Assembly (NCBI RefSeq): GCF_937616625.2
Contig: NC_065571.1
Coordinates: 48,593,651 to 48,657,650 of the forward strand
Source of the DNA: Mercurialis annua
Taxonomy: Eukaryota; Streptophyta; Magnoliopsida; Malpighiales; Euphorbiaceae
Reading direction: 5' to 3'
Length of the DNA: 64,000 bases
Shown here: in pieces, positions 11,861 to 23,721 of the stretch
Layout of the letters: each line of letters starts with the position of its first letter
Numbering within the stretch: position 1 is the stretch's first letter
Notes under the pieces: model-generated
What the model saw: the letters and a program-made list of their open reading frames with translations, nothing else
Told to the model about the DNA's origin: nothing
Database searches by the model: none
Program-made: the position numbers and the translations under genes

Positions 11861-12966
11861 GGCTTAATTACTCAAAAACCCCCCACCTTTCACTTTGATT
11901 TCGTTTATACCCTGACCTAGGAAAAATGTCATAAATACTACTGACCTTGTCATTATGTTTCGCCCGTACCCCAAATTTCAAAAAAAAGATGATTTCTTAA
12001 AAACAACTAAATTTAAGGGTTATTTTATACCTTTTTCTATTAAAAAATGTACAAACTAATACTTCATCTTTAAAAACGTTCAAATAAATCCCAAAATTAA
12101 TTAATTTTTTAATTTAAATAAAATAAATAAATAAAATAACATAGTTTTATTAAGTCCTATTTATTACCGTACTCCTATTTAAAAAAACCGCTAATATTAT
12201 TTTTTTCATTTTTTTTTAATTTTTACGAAAATAAGCTCCTTCCTCCATGGAGGAAGGAGCTGCTCCTTCCTCCATGTGAGGAAGGAGCTCGCACTGCTCC
12301 TTCCTCACATGGAGGAAGGAGCAGATCTGCTTCTTCCTCCATGTGAGGAAGGAGCAGATCTGCTCCTTCCTCACATGGAGGAAGGAGCAGCGTGCTCCTT
12401 CCTCATGGAGGAAGGAGCAGCGTCCTCCTTCCTCATGGAGGAAGGAGCTGCGAGCTCCTTCCTCCATGAGGAAGGAGCAGCGTCCTCCTTCCTCATGGAG
12501 GAAGGAGCTGCGAGCTCCTTCCTCCATGGAAGGAAGGAGAAGCTCCTCCTCCCATGGAGGAGGAGCTATTTTTTTTAATTTTTTTTAAAAAAAAAATTGA
12601 AAATAGATTTTAAAATTAAAGTACGGTATTATGTTGAAATTAATTAGTCTGATGTAAAAAAATTTACGGTTTTTTATTTTTAACAAATTATTGATAATTA
12701 ATATAAATTAAATTATTATTATTAGTTGAATTTTTTAAAGAAGAAGGTGTTTTTGTATAATTAATAACATTGACGTGTAATTAGAATATATGCTAAAAAT
12801 GAAGGATTATTTTAAACTCTTTTTCAAATGAAAAGAGATCAATTTAATACCTCGAGGGTACGGGCGAAACATAATGACAAGGTCAGTAGTATTTATGACA
12901 TTTTTCCTAGGTCAGGGTATAAACGAAAACAAAGTGAAAGGTGGGGGGTTTTTGAGTAATTAGGCC
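11861..12966. mobile_element. Non-autonomous Mutator-like TIR element (about 1.1 kb) carrying a palindrome array
   Basis: The termini are inverted repeats of about 110 bp starting GGCTTAATTACTCAAAAACC on the left and the reverse complement of GGTTTTTGAGTAATTAGGCC on the right. A 9-bp direct repeat TAATTTATC flanks it (11852-11860 and 12967-12975), indicating Mutator-like insertion. There is no transposase frame. The interior carries a 330-bp GC-rich palindrome array in otherwise AT-rich DNA. The terminal motif is shared with the elements at 23722-24224 and 61086-61590. Confidence 0.88.
12235..12567. repeat. Array of about ten GC-rich perfect palindromes
   Basis: Units built on GCTCCTTCCTC-ATG-GAGGAAGGAGC recur about ten times, separated by short spacers such as AGATCT, GCGTC and GCGAG. 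Most units are perfect inverted repeats with arms of 10-12 bp, and the whole array is nearly the same read on either strand. That symmetry creates open frames on both strands (for example 12276-12578 and 12216-12527), which are artefacts of the repeat. The array ends in a divergent unit with CTCCTCC arms. Confidence 0.92.
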
Positions 12967-13647
12967 TAATTTATCGCCATTCAGTTATTACTAAAGTAGA
13001 TAAATAGTACTCTTATTAATTATAGTAAATCGCATTATAAAGTATAAGAGAAGTCACCTATATAAACACAAAATTACTACTAAATTTAATAAGAACGTTT
13101 ATTATATATATTTTATAAATTAATTAATTTTACCGCAATAAACTAAATTAAGTAATCCAGACTGATGCACTTGCCTACTCATGTTTATGTAAAATAACTT
13201 GCTCGACCATTACAGCTGTTCAACAAACATCATAAATTCTGAATATATTAAACAGGAAACTAAAGAAACGAATACCAATACTTCATGTCTCAACTTGCAA
13301 ATATTGAAGGACACAACTGAACAAGCACGGCAAAATTAAGAAAGCATTACCCCTATCAAAGCATTGGCATCCAAGTCTATCCGAGCTATTAACATATCAG
13401 GAAAATTTTACATCATCCGAGTTATCGAACTATCAATATATATCAAGAAAATATTTAATAAACCTATGAATCGCTTGATGCATTTGTACAGAACCCGTAA
13501 ACATAATGGGCACAGATAACCGGGATGGTGTCACAAAAATGTCCAAAGGGAGCTGATCAATTCTGCTAAATGGGAACCAGACCTTAAGCTATCAACAACT
13601 TCAGAATCAAGAACAAGAAAAAATACTGACCTACAAGAAGATACCGA

Positions 13648-16600
13648 CTATTGTTTGGTTGGTTGGTTAATCGAAAAATTCTCTTCTGGCTGCCTTTGCC
13701 ACATATAATTTGCAGCCTCTATCCACCGCGGATAGACCAAAAACTTATCGTTCTTCCGAGCCCAATGAGACTTCTCTGTTCCAGCTTCTGCCGAGACCAC
13801 ATGTGTTACTGATGGATCAGGTTCTCTACAGCATGTAGCCCCTAACTGCTCCGCCATCTTCCAGAGATGATGATTTTCAGCTTGGAATTGGGTCGGAAAT
13901 ACTCGACTAAATACAATTTTGCATCCCTTTAGCACATCTTTACGAACCGTACCCAATACCTGAAGAACAACAAAGGATGTAATTATTCTAACCCATGCGA
14001 CAATTTATTTATAAACCTAAAATAAATATGTGATCTAATTAAAGCCAAAAGTAATTACATCTGTCTTATTTAAAAATGAACTCGCAGGACAAAAAACAAC
14101 TATCAATCAAGGAAGAGTATGACAGGAAATGTGATAGGAAAGAATTCCAGGAATAATCTTGGAAGGCAATAGAATACAAAGTATTTTTAATAAGAATCGG
14201 TTGAGAATACTTAAGACTTCTAAGAAACTACCATCTGTCTTACCTGCCTCACATCTCTGCCATCTAGATTGTCCGCTAGCTCCTGCAAGGTGATTTTCAG
14301 TAATATAAGAATCAAGCACAAAAATAGGTCATACCGATAAAGACATGAGAAGAGAGGTCATACATCAAAGAACATCTGGTGAATTTTCCGTAAGACCTTG
14401 AGAACTGATGCAAGTGCTCCATCAGACTCACTCTCATCGCTCTTTATCTGTGAAAGAGATTTACATTCGAATCCAAATTGGCGACAGCTTGAAGCAAAGA
14501 AATGATATCTTTCCATCAGAATCAGATTTTCTTTATGCTTTGTCCAAGCCTAAATCAAATAAAAGTATCTTAGAAGGAAAGGCATTATAAAATGCAAAAT
14601 ACAAAACAGATGAAATACAGCAAAGGAAATAATGATCATAGTATGATAAAAGTATAACTAGAAACCAGCAGAATTAAAAAGTTCTAAGAGTCAAACCATC
14701 TATTAACACTTGCGGCTTGCCTATAATATAAATAAATCATTTCAAAGCAAATTGGCATGAAAGAACATCAATGTATAATTTAAATGATAAGAAATAAAAT
14801 AATTTTAATTTTCTTCTCAAGCACTCACATTCTCTGTGTCATCAAGGATAAGAACAGCACTATCTTGACCGAGCACAATGTCAAGACCTTTTTGATGTCG
14901 TTGAGTTCCGTCGTCGCGTGAAATAACTCTGTCGTGGAAGTACTTTCTTCCAGGATCAAGAAGCTTAGCCATTTCGTGTGCGTATGCCCTGTCACCCATC
15001 GTGTATATGTACATCTGAAACATCTGGCTTGCTTCTTTAAGAAATTCATGGACAAAGGGCCTTAACTTCGTCATCATATGCATGAAATCCAACTTGAAGA
15101 GGCTACCATTTAAGCCATCTATCCATTTCACACAAATAGAAAGTCAATTAAAAGGCCCAGACTGCCAAGTGTTACACATTAATGAAATTCGCCCAATGAA
15201 CAGGACAGCTAGTTGGCCAGATCATGAGCAGTGCATAATTCCAACAAAGTCCATTGACTCCATTCAGAAGGTACAATGCTGGACGTAAATGTAAACAATC
15301 TAAAACTTTTATGAGATCCCCAAATTAGTTTCAGTGTTTGCTAACCAAAACAATCATGTAGAAGGTGCCATTTTATAGTTTATAATACATATAACAAAGG
15401 ATGGGCAGCAGTTACAAAATCAAAAGCCTTCATATAAAAGTTCCAACATGCGAAAAGGGTGAACATTACTCTAGTCTCACGGGTAATGTCAAAGAACAGA
15501 GTCATGGAATCATTAGGAGAAGAACCTGATTGATTCTTCAGAAACTGGTCTATACGTTGCAGGAACAACTCTAATGTACGTTTAAGTTTCCTCAAGTTCT
15601 ATCAAGTCAGTGAAAAAACATACCTTGCACAGAATCTATTTGACTTTTCAAATAGTCCTCTTCTGGAGTCAAATGGATAAGCTGAGTAGAATTAAGCAGT
15701 GTATGGTCTAGATCAAGGACCAAGTAGAGCTTCCTGTTTCGAAGCAAATTCTTTGTATCTGTGTTACGTAATCGCACAATTTCATCATTACCAAGCCTTA
15801 AACCCTGTGAAAACAATTGTTCTATCCACATTATATCTATAGTTAAGAAGAGATGCATGAGAAAGATGCAGAATACTGAAAATCTCTTAGATGTATGCAG
15901 AATGCTCAAAATCCCTTAGATTTAGGTACAAAAATAACTCAATAATTTGACACTTGCTAAAGCATCTGCTTTCTAGCTGATGATTTTTTTTATTCTTTTC
16001 ACATTGATGCGTGATATATTGTTGAGGAAACATATTTATGTTCCAGTGATGATGTAATAAGTAGAGGAAAAAATTTACATTTTAATCTTTAATACCTTTA
16101 AAGAATGCATACCTTATGTATGTACCCAAGTGTGACACCTGTTTCCGCAGCCAACCTTTCTCCGCAACATATACACATGTCACCAAAAGTTCCTGGATGT
16201 GTGCAAGCAACCTTACTCGTGGATGCTACTGCATCACAATAGATCAATACCAATCAACAACAATGAAAACAAAAAACAAGTTTAAAATAAACTCTTGACA
16301 GCGAAAATGCACCAATCACGCAATGGCTTGGAAAAACATAAAAAATGGACCAAAATGCAAAATGCATAAGCATGCACCACCAACTGCCCTATCACTTTCA
16401 TTTTCCAATACATATATAAAAATGGCGTTGACTGATACAATATAGATTCCCATTTTACAGGTGTGACTGATGAGAAATAAAACTAGAAAATTTGAGAAAG
16501 AGCAAAAATAAAAGCTAGAGAGAGATCGGAGAGGAACAAAAAGAGAGAATTTGAAACTACAAAAATGCAAAGAGGATTTCTTAAAATGATGTTTTCATGC

Positions 16601-17583
16601 ATTTCTACTGCTTATGCCCAAAAACATCCACCAAATCAACAACAGAAAATGGAGTCCACATCTAAAACTAATATGAAAGCTTAACTAACAGCTGCAAAAA
16701 TTAACTACTAGTCTAATAAATCATATCCTCAAACCAACAGCCCATCTAACAAGTCAATTAACTACAAAACCTATCTGCCAAGTAAATCAACTATTACCTA
16801 ATTCAAACTTCCAGAAAAACTGTCATTTGGCCCATGCATTGCATTTTTATACATAAAATACCCATTATTTGTTTTAACACACATAAGAAAACTAATTACA
16901 AGCTCCCTAAAGAAAAATGGCTGTACATTCCTATTAATAGAAACAATAGGTTCCATATGAACTAGATTATTGTTATTTGACTATTCAAATAAAATAAGTT
17001 TACAATTCAGTGTTCACTGTAGAAAATACAAAAATATTCACTTCTCAGCCAAGGCGGAATAGTTCATTCAATTTCATTTAGGAAAAAAACAGAACTTCTA
17101 AAATGTACTGTTCCAGTTTGTTTGATTTTCATTCTTGGCAAAATTAAGCATATTTAATAAAAGATGTAAGAAAACGCAAAACACAAATTACCTGAGTTTT
17201 GCTGTATATGTATATGAGAAGTTGATGCTTGGAGATTATCCTGAACAATCTCTTGTATCTCCACTCGAGCCCTCTTAATTCTGTATCAGAAAACAAAATA
17301 AAGAATCCAGCAAAGATAAAAAAAAAAAAAAAAAAAACAGAAAAAACAAATACTGATTGGCTACGGTGTCATCATCATTATCATCGCCCCATGAATCACA
17401 GTCATCATCATTCTCATCAGCCCATGAATCAGACTCAACTTCCTTCTTATCATCATCAACAACATTCTTCGCTTTAGAAGAAGAATCAGACGACGAGCCT
17501 AACTCAGCATCCAAAAAAGTAGCGAAATCATCACTGCTCGATGAATGCGAAGAGCGCACCGGTGAATCAGTCACTACACTCAT
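13648..17583 (-). CDS. CPL4: RNA polymerase II CTD phosphatase, CPL4/FCP1-like
   Basis: Predicted 480-aa protein from eight coding exons (- strand order): 17583-17354, 17280-17192, 16228-16113, 15804-15624, 15118-14829, 14549-14364, 14282-14244, 13959-13648. All junctions keep frame. Layout: an acidic, Ser/Asp-rich N-terminus; a Cys-containing segment (CTHPGTFGDMCICCGERL) before the catalytic domain; the FCP1/SCP phosphatase core with DLDHT at residues 176-180 (the nucleophile Asp motif) followed by TKLRPFVHEFLKEAS and VISRDDG; and a C-terminal BRCT domain at about 378-470 (KGCKIVFSRVFP, WKMAEQLGA, THVV, W-x3-A-N-Y). Members dephosphorylate the C-terminal heptad repeats of RNA polymerase II in the nucleus; plant CPL4 acts in transcription and snRNA processing. 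The start at 17583 is preferred because the upstream in-frame ATG at 17595 lies across a probable 5' UTR intron acceptor. The exon 1 donor is the weak CA/GTATTT, but it is the only one that keeps phase. Confidence 0.93.
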
Positions 17584-17950
17584 TTTTCTGCACAATCAAC
17601 ATATTCATACAATACTCAAACCTTACAGCTAACAATTAACTATTGTTATGAACAAAAAATGGCAACAACAAATTGAACAAAATCAATTGAAATTGAAATC
17701 GGCAGTACATTAATCATTAAAGCAGATAATCGAAATTGATAGTAAGCTAAAAGGAGAATTTGAAATTAAAATCAACCAGAGAATTCGAAATTGGCCGTTA
17801 ACATGGACCTGAATCAAAATCAAATTTGGCAAAAATACAATACCTAGGTCAAGAAAGACAACTCACTGGCGAACAGAGCTTGTGATGCGGTTTTGGGCGG
17901 TGCGACGACGGGTAGTGGAGGCAGTGATGGGAGGAGATGGAAGAATAAGG
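17584..17950 (-). other. Probable 5' UTR with intron of the CPL4-type gene
   Basis: On the - strand a GC-richer leader runs from about 17950 to a donor-like CCA/GTGAGT ending at 17867, and an acceptor TGTGCAG ends at 17588, four bases before the start codon. This suggests one intron in the 5' leader. A second possible donor (GACCTAG/GTATTG) lies about 20 bp further in. Transcript evidence is needed to choose. Confidence 0.5.
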
Positions 17951-19554
17951 AAGTGATCGTGGGTTTTCTATGCCTAATTAGTTTTTCATTTAACTAAATT
18001 TTAACCTTATCCTACCTAATCCAATTATTACCATTTGTTTTTTACCCACCTAAATGTCAATTTTGTCCTTATTTTAAAATACTTTATCATAATTCAAACT
18101 TATTTTATTATTAAGTAAATTATATAATTGAAAACTTTATATTTATTTGTTAATTATCTATAAATTAAATTAATTAACGTTATAGATAACAAGGGTAATT
18201 TGATTTAGACAAAAATTGATAATCTAATTTTAAAAAAAATAAGACTTTAGAATAATCGTATTTTTCACATAAATTTAGTACTTTTTAAAATTTGAATATT
18301 ATTATCTATTATAAATGATATAGATTCACTGAACATGACCTCTCAAGTTGAGATGAACTTTAAAAATAGCAATTTAAAAAAAAACTAAATGATCGAAAAT
18401 ACTAACGGATTATTAAATGAGTATTCCAATTAACACTTACTATAACATAAAGAGAGTTTTAAAAAAAACATAATAAGAGAAAAAAAATCAAATTAATAAT
18501 CACAAATTATGAAAAGAAGTCACATGATTAAAGTCGATCTTTATTTTATTTTATCAATAATAACGTTTTTTATATGTATTAGTGCAGGTGACACAAATTT
18601 TATGTCTCAATTACAACTATATCTTTTTTTTTTTTTTTTTGCCAAAGATAACAATATATAATAATATGAGAAGAATGGCCACCTCCTGAAGATGATGAAC
18701 CATTCTTAAATAAGAAAAAGTAAAGTGGACTTCGCGACTACTAATTGAGTCATCCAAATACACATTCGTTTAACAAATTAAAAAGCAAAATTTGCATAAT
18801 TTGCTAAACGAACGGTAGAAACAAAAATAAATAAGTTACTTATAGAAAAACCAACTTACCGTTAGCATATAAATGACATAATATAAGTATCACCTTAATT
18901 TTGTAGGAAAGCATGATTGAAACTGTCGGAATCATTTAGAAAACAAATTCACCAATATAGACCACCTGCAAAATTTACCCAAAAAATAGATAAAAAATCC
19001 AATTTAAGCTTACCTGATAGTTGAGGAGATCCACCAAATGACGCCGGAACGCGAGCATTTGAGGGGCCGCTTATGAGGCCCCTCTTACAAAATTTCATGA
19101 AAAAATTAAAAATTTATGTTAGTAAAAACATTAGTGTTGCCAGATATTACATTTAAAGATAAAAATGGTATGTTATAGTGACTCAGCCTATGAACTTGGA
19201 ACTCTTTGCTTCAATGCTTAAAGTTTCACTTGCCCACTGGAGAACCGGTTAAGCTTTCCAAAATAATGAATTTGTGCAAAAAAATTGAATGTTTGTTGTT
19301 CTTTCGTGGCATTATTAAAGAGTATGCATTGTTGTTTTGACAATTTTATTAACCATTATTCCTTAAATGACCACTCATTTGATTAAAGAGGTGGTTACAA
19401 TACTCTGCACAGTACACATTTTACTTCTTAATATAAACTTTCAGAGCACTTTTTTAATCAATTTTTCCATGTTTGAAAACAAGCTCTGTTCTATTGGTTT
19501 TGATTATATGTCAAGCATGTCAATTTTTAAAACCTTTTAGTTAAATCTGTTATT
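17951..19554. other. AT-rich intergenic DNA
   Basis: No gene is supported. At 18624-18640 a T-run is followed by GCCAAAGATAACA; read on the - strand this is TTTGGC followed by a poly(A) tail, a common 3' end of plant LINEs and SINEs, so a truncated retroposon may lie just to its right. Its 5' limit and target duplication were not found. Confidence 0.4.
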
Positions 19555-20146
19555 TTAACTTGTTTCTAAAACAAAAAATGAAAAGGAAAGATTCCAGGAA
19601 CAATTTGGCAAATTTATTTCGTTAGAATTCCAAAGATTGTCCTGAGCCAGGCAATCACTATAGTGCGAAAAGATGTTGTAGATCGATGTTTCTAGTACTT
19701 CACCGAAACGTTGTCCGATTTTGCGACCAACCGGAGTGGTGGAGTAAGAGTATGTTAAGCCCCATAGTTGAACCCAAAAATTCGCAAACTGAAAATCACT
19801 TGGGTTATAGAAATAGTTTGGTTCCCACGCTTTAACCAAGAATAAATGATTTCGGAATCGCCATGGTGCACCCCTTATCACTCGAAACAAGTCAAATTCA
19901 TCATTGAAATTGATTTGGAAACTTCCACCCGGACCAGATTGGATGGAAAGAGAATCAGAAAGACCCCAAACTCACTGTCTGAACAAGGGATGGGGGAAAT
20001 TGTTTTTCTGAAATAAACTTACAGAAAATCGAAAGATGACTTTCTACATTAAGATTTTGGAGTTCTTCTTCTCCTAGAGGGATTTCTTCTTCTACTGCTT
20101 CTGGGTGAGTAAAAGTGCTATTAAGAGAAGAAAAATGATTATCCAT
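19555..20146 (-). pseudogene. Decayed LINE ORF1 (DUF4283-like) fragment
   Basis: Two open segments on the - strand, 20146-19955 and 19890-19555, are parts of one protein broken by a single frameshift near 19975. The region between them continues in the second frame as WGLSDSLSIQSGPGGSFQIN. The second segment contains RGAPWRFRNHLFLVKAWEP and QLWGLTYSYSTTPVGRKIG, which match the DUF4283 pattern of plant LINE and retroelement gag-like ORF1 proteins; compare GGPWSFDNHNLILHRI in the intact ORF1 at 29395-30600. The reading frame decays after about 19660, no zinc knuckle is left, and no ORF2 follows. This is a relic without expected function. Confidence 0.75.
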
Positions 20147-20216
20147 GGTATTAGAGAAAAATTAGTGTACGACTTCAAAACAGAAGTATCATAATTGTGT
20201 AAACAAGAAATTAATT

Positions 20217-20308
20217 TATAGACACCCAACGAAAGGAAAAAAAACCACCCATTTTGGGGATTATAGACACCCAACGAAGGGAAAAAAAAACCCACCCATT
20301 TTGGGGAT
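20217..20308 (-). repeat. Two tandem 45-47 bp units upstream of the LINE ORF1 relic
   Basis: The units at 20217-20261 and 20262-20308 both read TATAGACACCCAACGAA, then an A-rich part, then CCACCCATTTTGGGGAT. They are almost identical apart from the A-run length. They lie immediately upstream of the - strand ORF1 relic, in the position of a LINE 5' UTR. Confidence 0.8.
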
Positions 20309-21598
20309 TCAGATTATGATGGTTGAAATTAATTATACTAAAGTAGTAGGAAATTGTGATACTCTTTATAATTAGGGAAGATGACTTACAGCGACTTAAT
20401 CACTTGATGATTTGAGAAATTCCATATCATCCTGTCTTAGATTTGCAGCCGACGTTGATGGTTTCATCCCTTAGGAAATGTGATTAGTATTATTTAATAT
20501 GATCATTAGACTTGTAGTTCTTAATACAACTTTATCAGTTGTTAATGGCGACCCTTCATCCACAGTACAAACCTCCATCTTTTATTAACTCATGATCATG
20601 ATGTCTAAAAAAATGAAAGTGCAGTTTCAAATCTTCCATTCTGCAGTTATGATTTCAGTAACCGCCATTATCACAAATTCATCGGTGCTTGGAGAAGAAG
20701 ATGTTTGGCTCCGCTGCCGCCTTCGATCCATCAAGCCCAGTTAAAAGCACCGTATTGCTCAGTTTGCTCCGAGTTGTGAAACCTGGTGATTCTCTGCCTC
20801 TACTTGGTTTTATCCAATTGTACCCATCACCTTAATTCGTAACCGGTAGATGTTAACATACTCTTGTAGGTGTTTATTCAAACATTACCTTTTATGTCAA
20901 ATTATTTATAACATCTATAACCGTTTTTAATTACAACTTTATCATACAGGTAAATTAAACCAAAAAATCCAAAATAAAAAGGAGTGGTGAATCAGCCCAA
21001 CATGAAAAGAATAGGGGTCAAATTGAATCTTATTTTATTTCTGTTTCCATGATTGAAACATTGAAACTGTTTTTGAGTGTTTTATTAAACCTTGAGTGCT
21101 GTAAAACCCCTACGGCTCCATTTGCTAAACTTGGCTCCCCACAACATCAGCAAATCTAAACAACATACAGAAGGTATTAAAAAAATCTTCATTTTAACCA
21201 TTAATTTTGTTCTTTAAGTGTTATGTGATTCATTATTTAAGTTCTGATTATGGTTGAAAATTATTATTATAGCACATGGTTACATGAAATATGACATGAT
21301 AGTTTATATGAAATTCCAAACGGGTTAGGTTTTTATTTACAAGTTTTTTCTAATTACTAATGACTGGACTAATCTGTCTCATACTAATTAATTACTTCTT
21401 AGTTTGATTTAATCATCAATTTCAGTTTATGAAAGTACAATGGCTGCATTACATAATGGTCAGAAGATATTTTTGATTGTTAATTATAGCGTGGAGCGGC
21501 TTTTTGTGGATTTTATTTGAGTTAGAGACTTGATTAGTTATTGTTTAGAAAGTTAGTTTTCGCTTTGCTGTATCAAAACTAAAATCAAATGTAGGATA
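20309..21598. other. Intergenic region and presumed promoter/leader of the acidic repeat gene
   Basis: No long coding region is seen. A 41-codon frame at about 20701-20830 starting MFGSAAAFDPSSPVKST has coding-like composition but no recognised family; it could be a leader exon or a relic. From about 21190 to the gene start the sequence is similar to 24915-25280, the region upstream of the LINE, marking a duplicated promoter. AATGTAG just before GATAATGGC (21591-21597) looks like a 5' UTR intron acceptor and is kept in the second copy. Confidence 0.45.
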
Positions 21599-23422
21599 AT
21601 GGCGGATAGTGATGGATATGATAGTGATGGATATGACAGTGTTGGTTATGACGATGACAATGGGGATGATTATTATGGAGGATCCGATGAAGGGGATGAT
21701 TGTTATGGTGGGTCCGATGAAGGGGATGATTGTCCGGGAGGATCAGATGATGGGGATGATTGTCATGGAGGGTCCGTTGATGGGGATGATTGTCAGGAAG
21801 GGTCCGATGATGGGGATGATTGTCATGGAGGGTCCGATGATGGGGATGATTGTCATGGAAGATTTGATGATGGGGATGATTGTCATGGAGGATCCGTTGA
21901 TGGGGATAATTGTCATGGAGGATTCAATGATGGGGATGATTGTCATGGAGGATCCGTTGATGGGAATGATTGTCATGGAGGATCCGTTGATGGGAATGAT
22001 TGTCATGGAGGATCCGAAGTCGGAGAAGAGAGTAACGGAGAATTTGATTTTGATGAAGAATATGTTGAGGGTTTTGATTCTGAAGCAGAATCACACGAGG
22101 GATCTGATGTTGAAGTAGATTTTTCTCCATCAAACACAGGTACTTAAAGAAGATCTTTAGATTTTTTTATGTTGTTTTTATGCTACCTGGATGTTTCAAT
22201 AGCATCAAATGTACGTCATCTTTAATTTTCAGGCATCTCTATCATGACTATGATTTTGATTGTAATATGCAGAGTTTCTGTTCACATTAGTCACACTGCA
22301 GATTTTGGTCATAAATTGACAAAGCGTTGCATTATAAAATTGTGGAATGGACTTCTAAAAGAATTTTTTTCTGTGATTTGGTTTTCTTTTACGTGAAAGT
22401 ATCTTCATGATTTTCAACACTTTTCTAAGTTTCAAGCAAATGTTTGTTAACTGCATCAATGCACTGTGACACTAATCATATGTGATTCTATTTGGTCCTA
22501 TAATTTATGTATTATTTATAACCGTAAGGATGTGAAAATGCTGTATTCTTCTATCATGAACCTATAGTCATAATGTCATATTACAGAACATGGTTCACTA
22601 AGGTCAGCCTAGGTTATAGAAACTGTTATGAGTTGAGACAATTTCTACCCTTTTCTGGTCAGAAATTCTTGTCTATTCTGGACTTATAGCGTACCACTCC
22701 ATATGAGTAAACTCTATAACTTAAACTTTTGACAAAAAAACTCTATAATTTAAACATACTGGAGCTTTTGTGAGAAAAGTCTATGAAGGATTCAGTTTAA
22801 GCAAAATATTCCCCTTGCTCCTAGTGTACGAGTCCCTTTCATTTGTTTATGAATTTGACAGTAGCATTCTATTAGACGTTTTGAATGCTTGTGTTGTATC
22901 TTATAGCTGTGAGTAAGATGTTAGTTGTGTTTTTGCTTTGTAAATCAGGTTATTAAATATTTTGTTGCTACCTGTCAGTTGGTTTGTAGTGTATATCTTC
23001 TAGACAAATTCACTCGTTTTGTATCATTTTTGTATGCAATGAGTCTTTTCTCTGAAATTGCCTTAATGGTGGATAACATAGGCTATTCCAAGGTTATGCC
23101 AAATGCCCACGGGTGGTGCTCAAAAGCTACCGGCAATGACATAATTCCGAGGCAGTCCTATAATGAAGAATGCACTACAAGGAATAAAATATTCGAAAAA
23201 GAGACTGGTTCTTACGAGCAGACAACAAAGAAAGATAGCTATTCCAGTGGTGATGTATACAAGGAGAGATCGAGTGGAAGAACCGGATACAAGGATGAGT
23301 ACAAGACTACCACAACGTTCAAGGCTGGGGACAAAAGTGGCTATTCTGAGTACCCGAGGGAAGAAAGGTACCGTAGGGTCGATTACGGCAATAACTACAT
23401 CAATGGAAAATACTTGAAGTAG
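21599..23422 (+). CDS. Acidic decapeptide-repeat protein, copy A (family not recognised)
   Basis: Two-exon model: 21599-22139 and 23082-23422, phase 1, giving 293 aa. Exon 1 encodes a very acidic N-terminus with about eleven 10-residue units of the type GGSDDGDDCH (residues 27-136), then a Glu/Asp-rich tail ending DFSPSNT. Exon 2 encodes a basic, Tyr/Lys/Thr-rich domain with SYNEECTTRNKIFEKETGSY, YKERSSGRTGYKDEYKTTTT and GDKSGYSEYPREERYRRVDY. The same exon boundary, phase and C-terminal domain recur in the copy at 30882, and substitutions between copies are mostly conservative, so the domain looks like real selected protein. No signal peptide or membrane segment is seen. Nearly every unit has one Cys in a DDC context, so metal binding or a disordered role is conceivable, but that is speculation. 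Confidence 0.75.
21677..22006 (+). repeat. Eleven in-frame 30-bp coding repeats
   Basis: Eleven consecutive 30-bp units of the type GGATCCGATGATGGGGATGA followed by TTGTCATGGA encode the decapeptides of copy A. No unit breaks the frame. Copy B at 30882 has only about two comparable units, with Tyr in place of Cys, so the array expanded (or contracted) after gene duplication. The repeat also opens spurious Met-rich frames in other phases and on the other strand. Confidence 0.95.
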
Positions 23423-23721
23423 TTTCTCTTTATATGTCAAGTATTTTTTTATGGGTATTTAGGTCTAAATTTCCAAGTTAGGTAGTTTGCTAATTTCTAT
23501 TGTTATGTAGAACAGTTAGCTTATATGAGAAAATGTTCATAAGTTTTATAAGGTTTTACCTTGTGATGTGGTTGGCATGTTTGTCTAATGTTTATTTGAA
23601 ATTAGTTTTCTTCTAAATAGCCTGATGATAATTAGTTTATCAATAGTTGCATTGGATTGTATCGTTTAATTTTGTCGTTGGTAGTAGTCATCCCTTTATT
23701 AATTTTATAGAATATAATAAA

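Noticed and set aside
12235..12567. CRISPR-like array
   Set aside because: The repeats are palindromes with variable short spacers inside a plant TIR element; there are no unique spacers of even length and the genome is eukaryotic.
12216..12578. Overlapping open frames on both strands giving EEGA/LLP repeat proteins
   Set aside because: They result from the near-perfect strand symmetry of the palindrome array and have no start context or family resemblance.
17584..17595. Upstream in-frame ATG adding four residues to the CPL4-type protein
   Set aside because: A probable 5' UTR intron acceptor falls between the two ATGs, and the family start resembles MSV-x-x-DSPV.
20701..20830. Short gene encoding MFGSAAAFDPSSPVKST
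   Set aside because: About 41 codons, no recognised family, no continuation by splicing that I could support; mentioned only as a possible relic.
21609..22118. Met-rich repeat protein in an alternative frame, and Ile/Met-rich frames on the - strand
   Set aside because: They are shadow frames of the 30-bp coding repeat; only the GGSDDGDDCH frame continues through the conserved splice junction shared with the paralogue.
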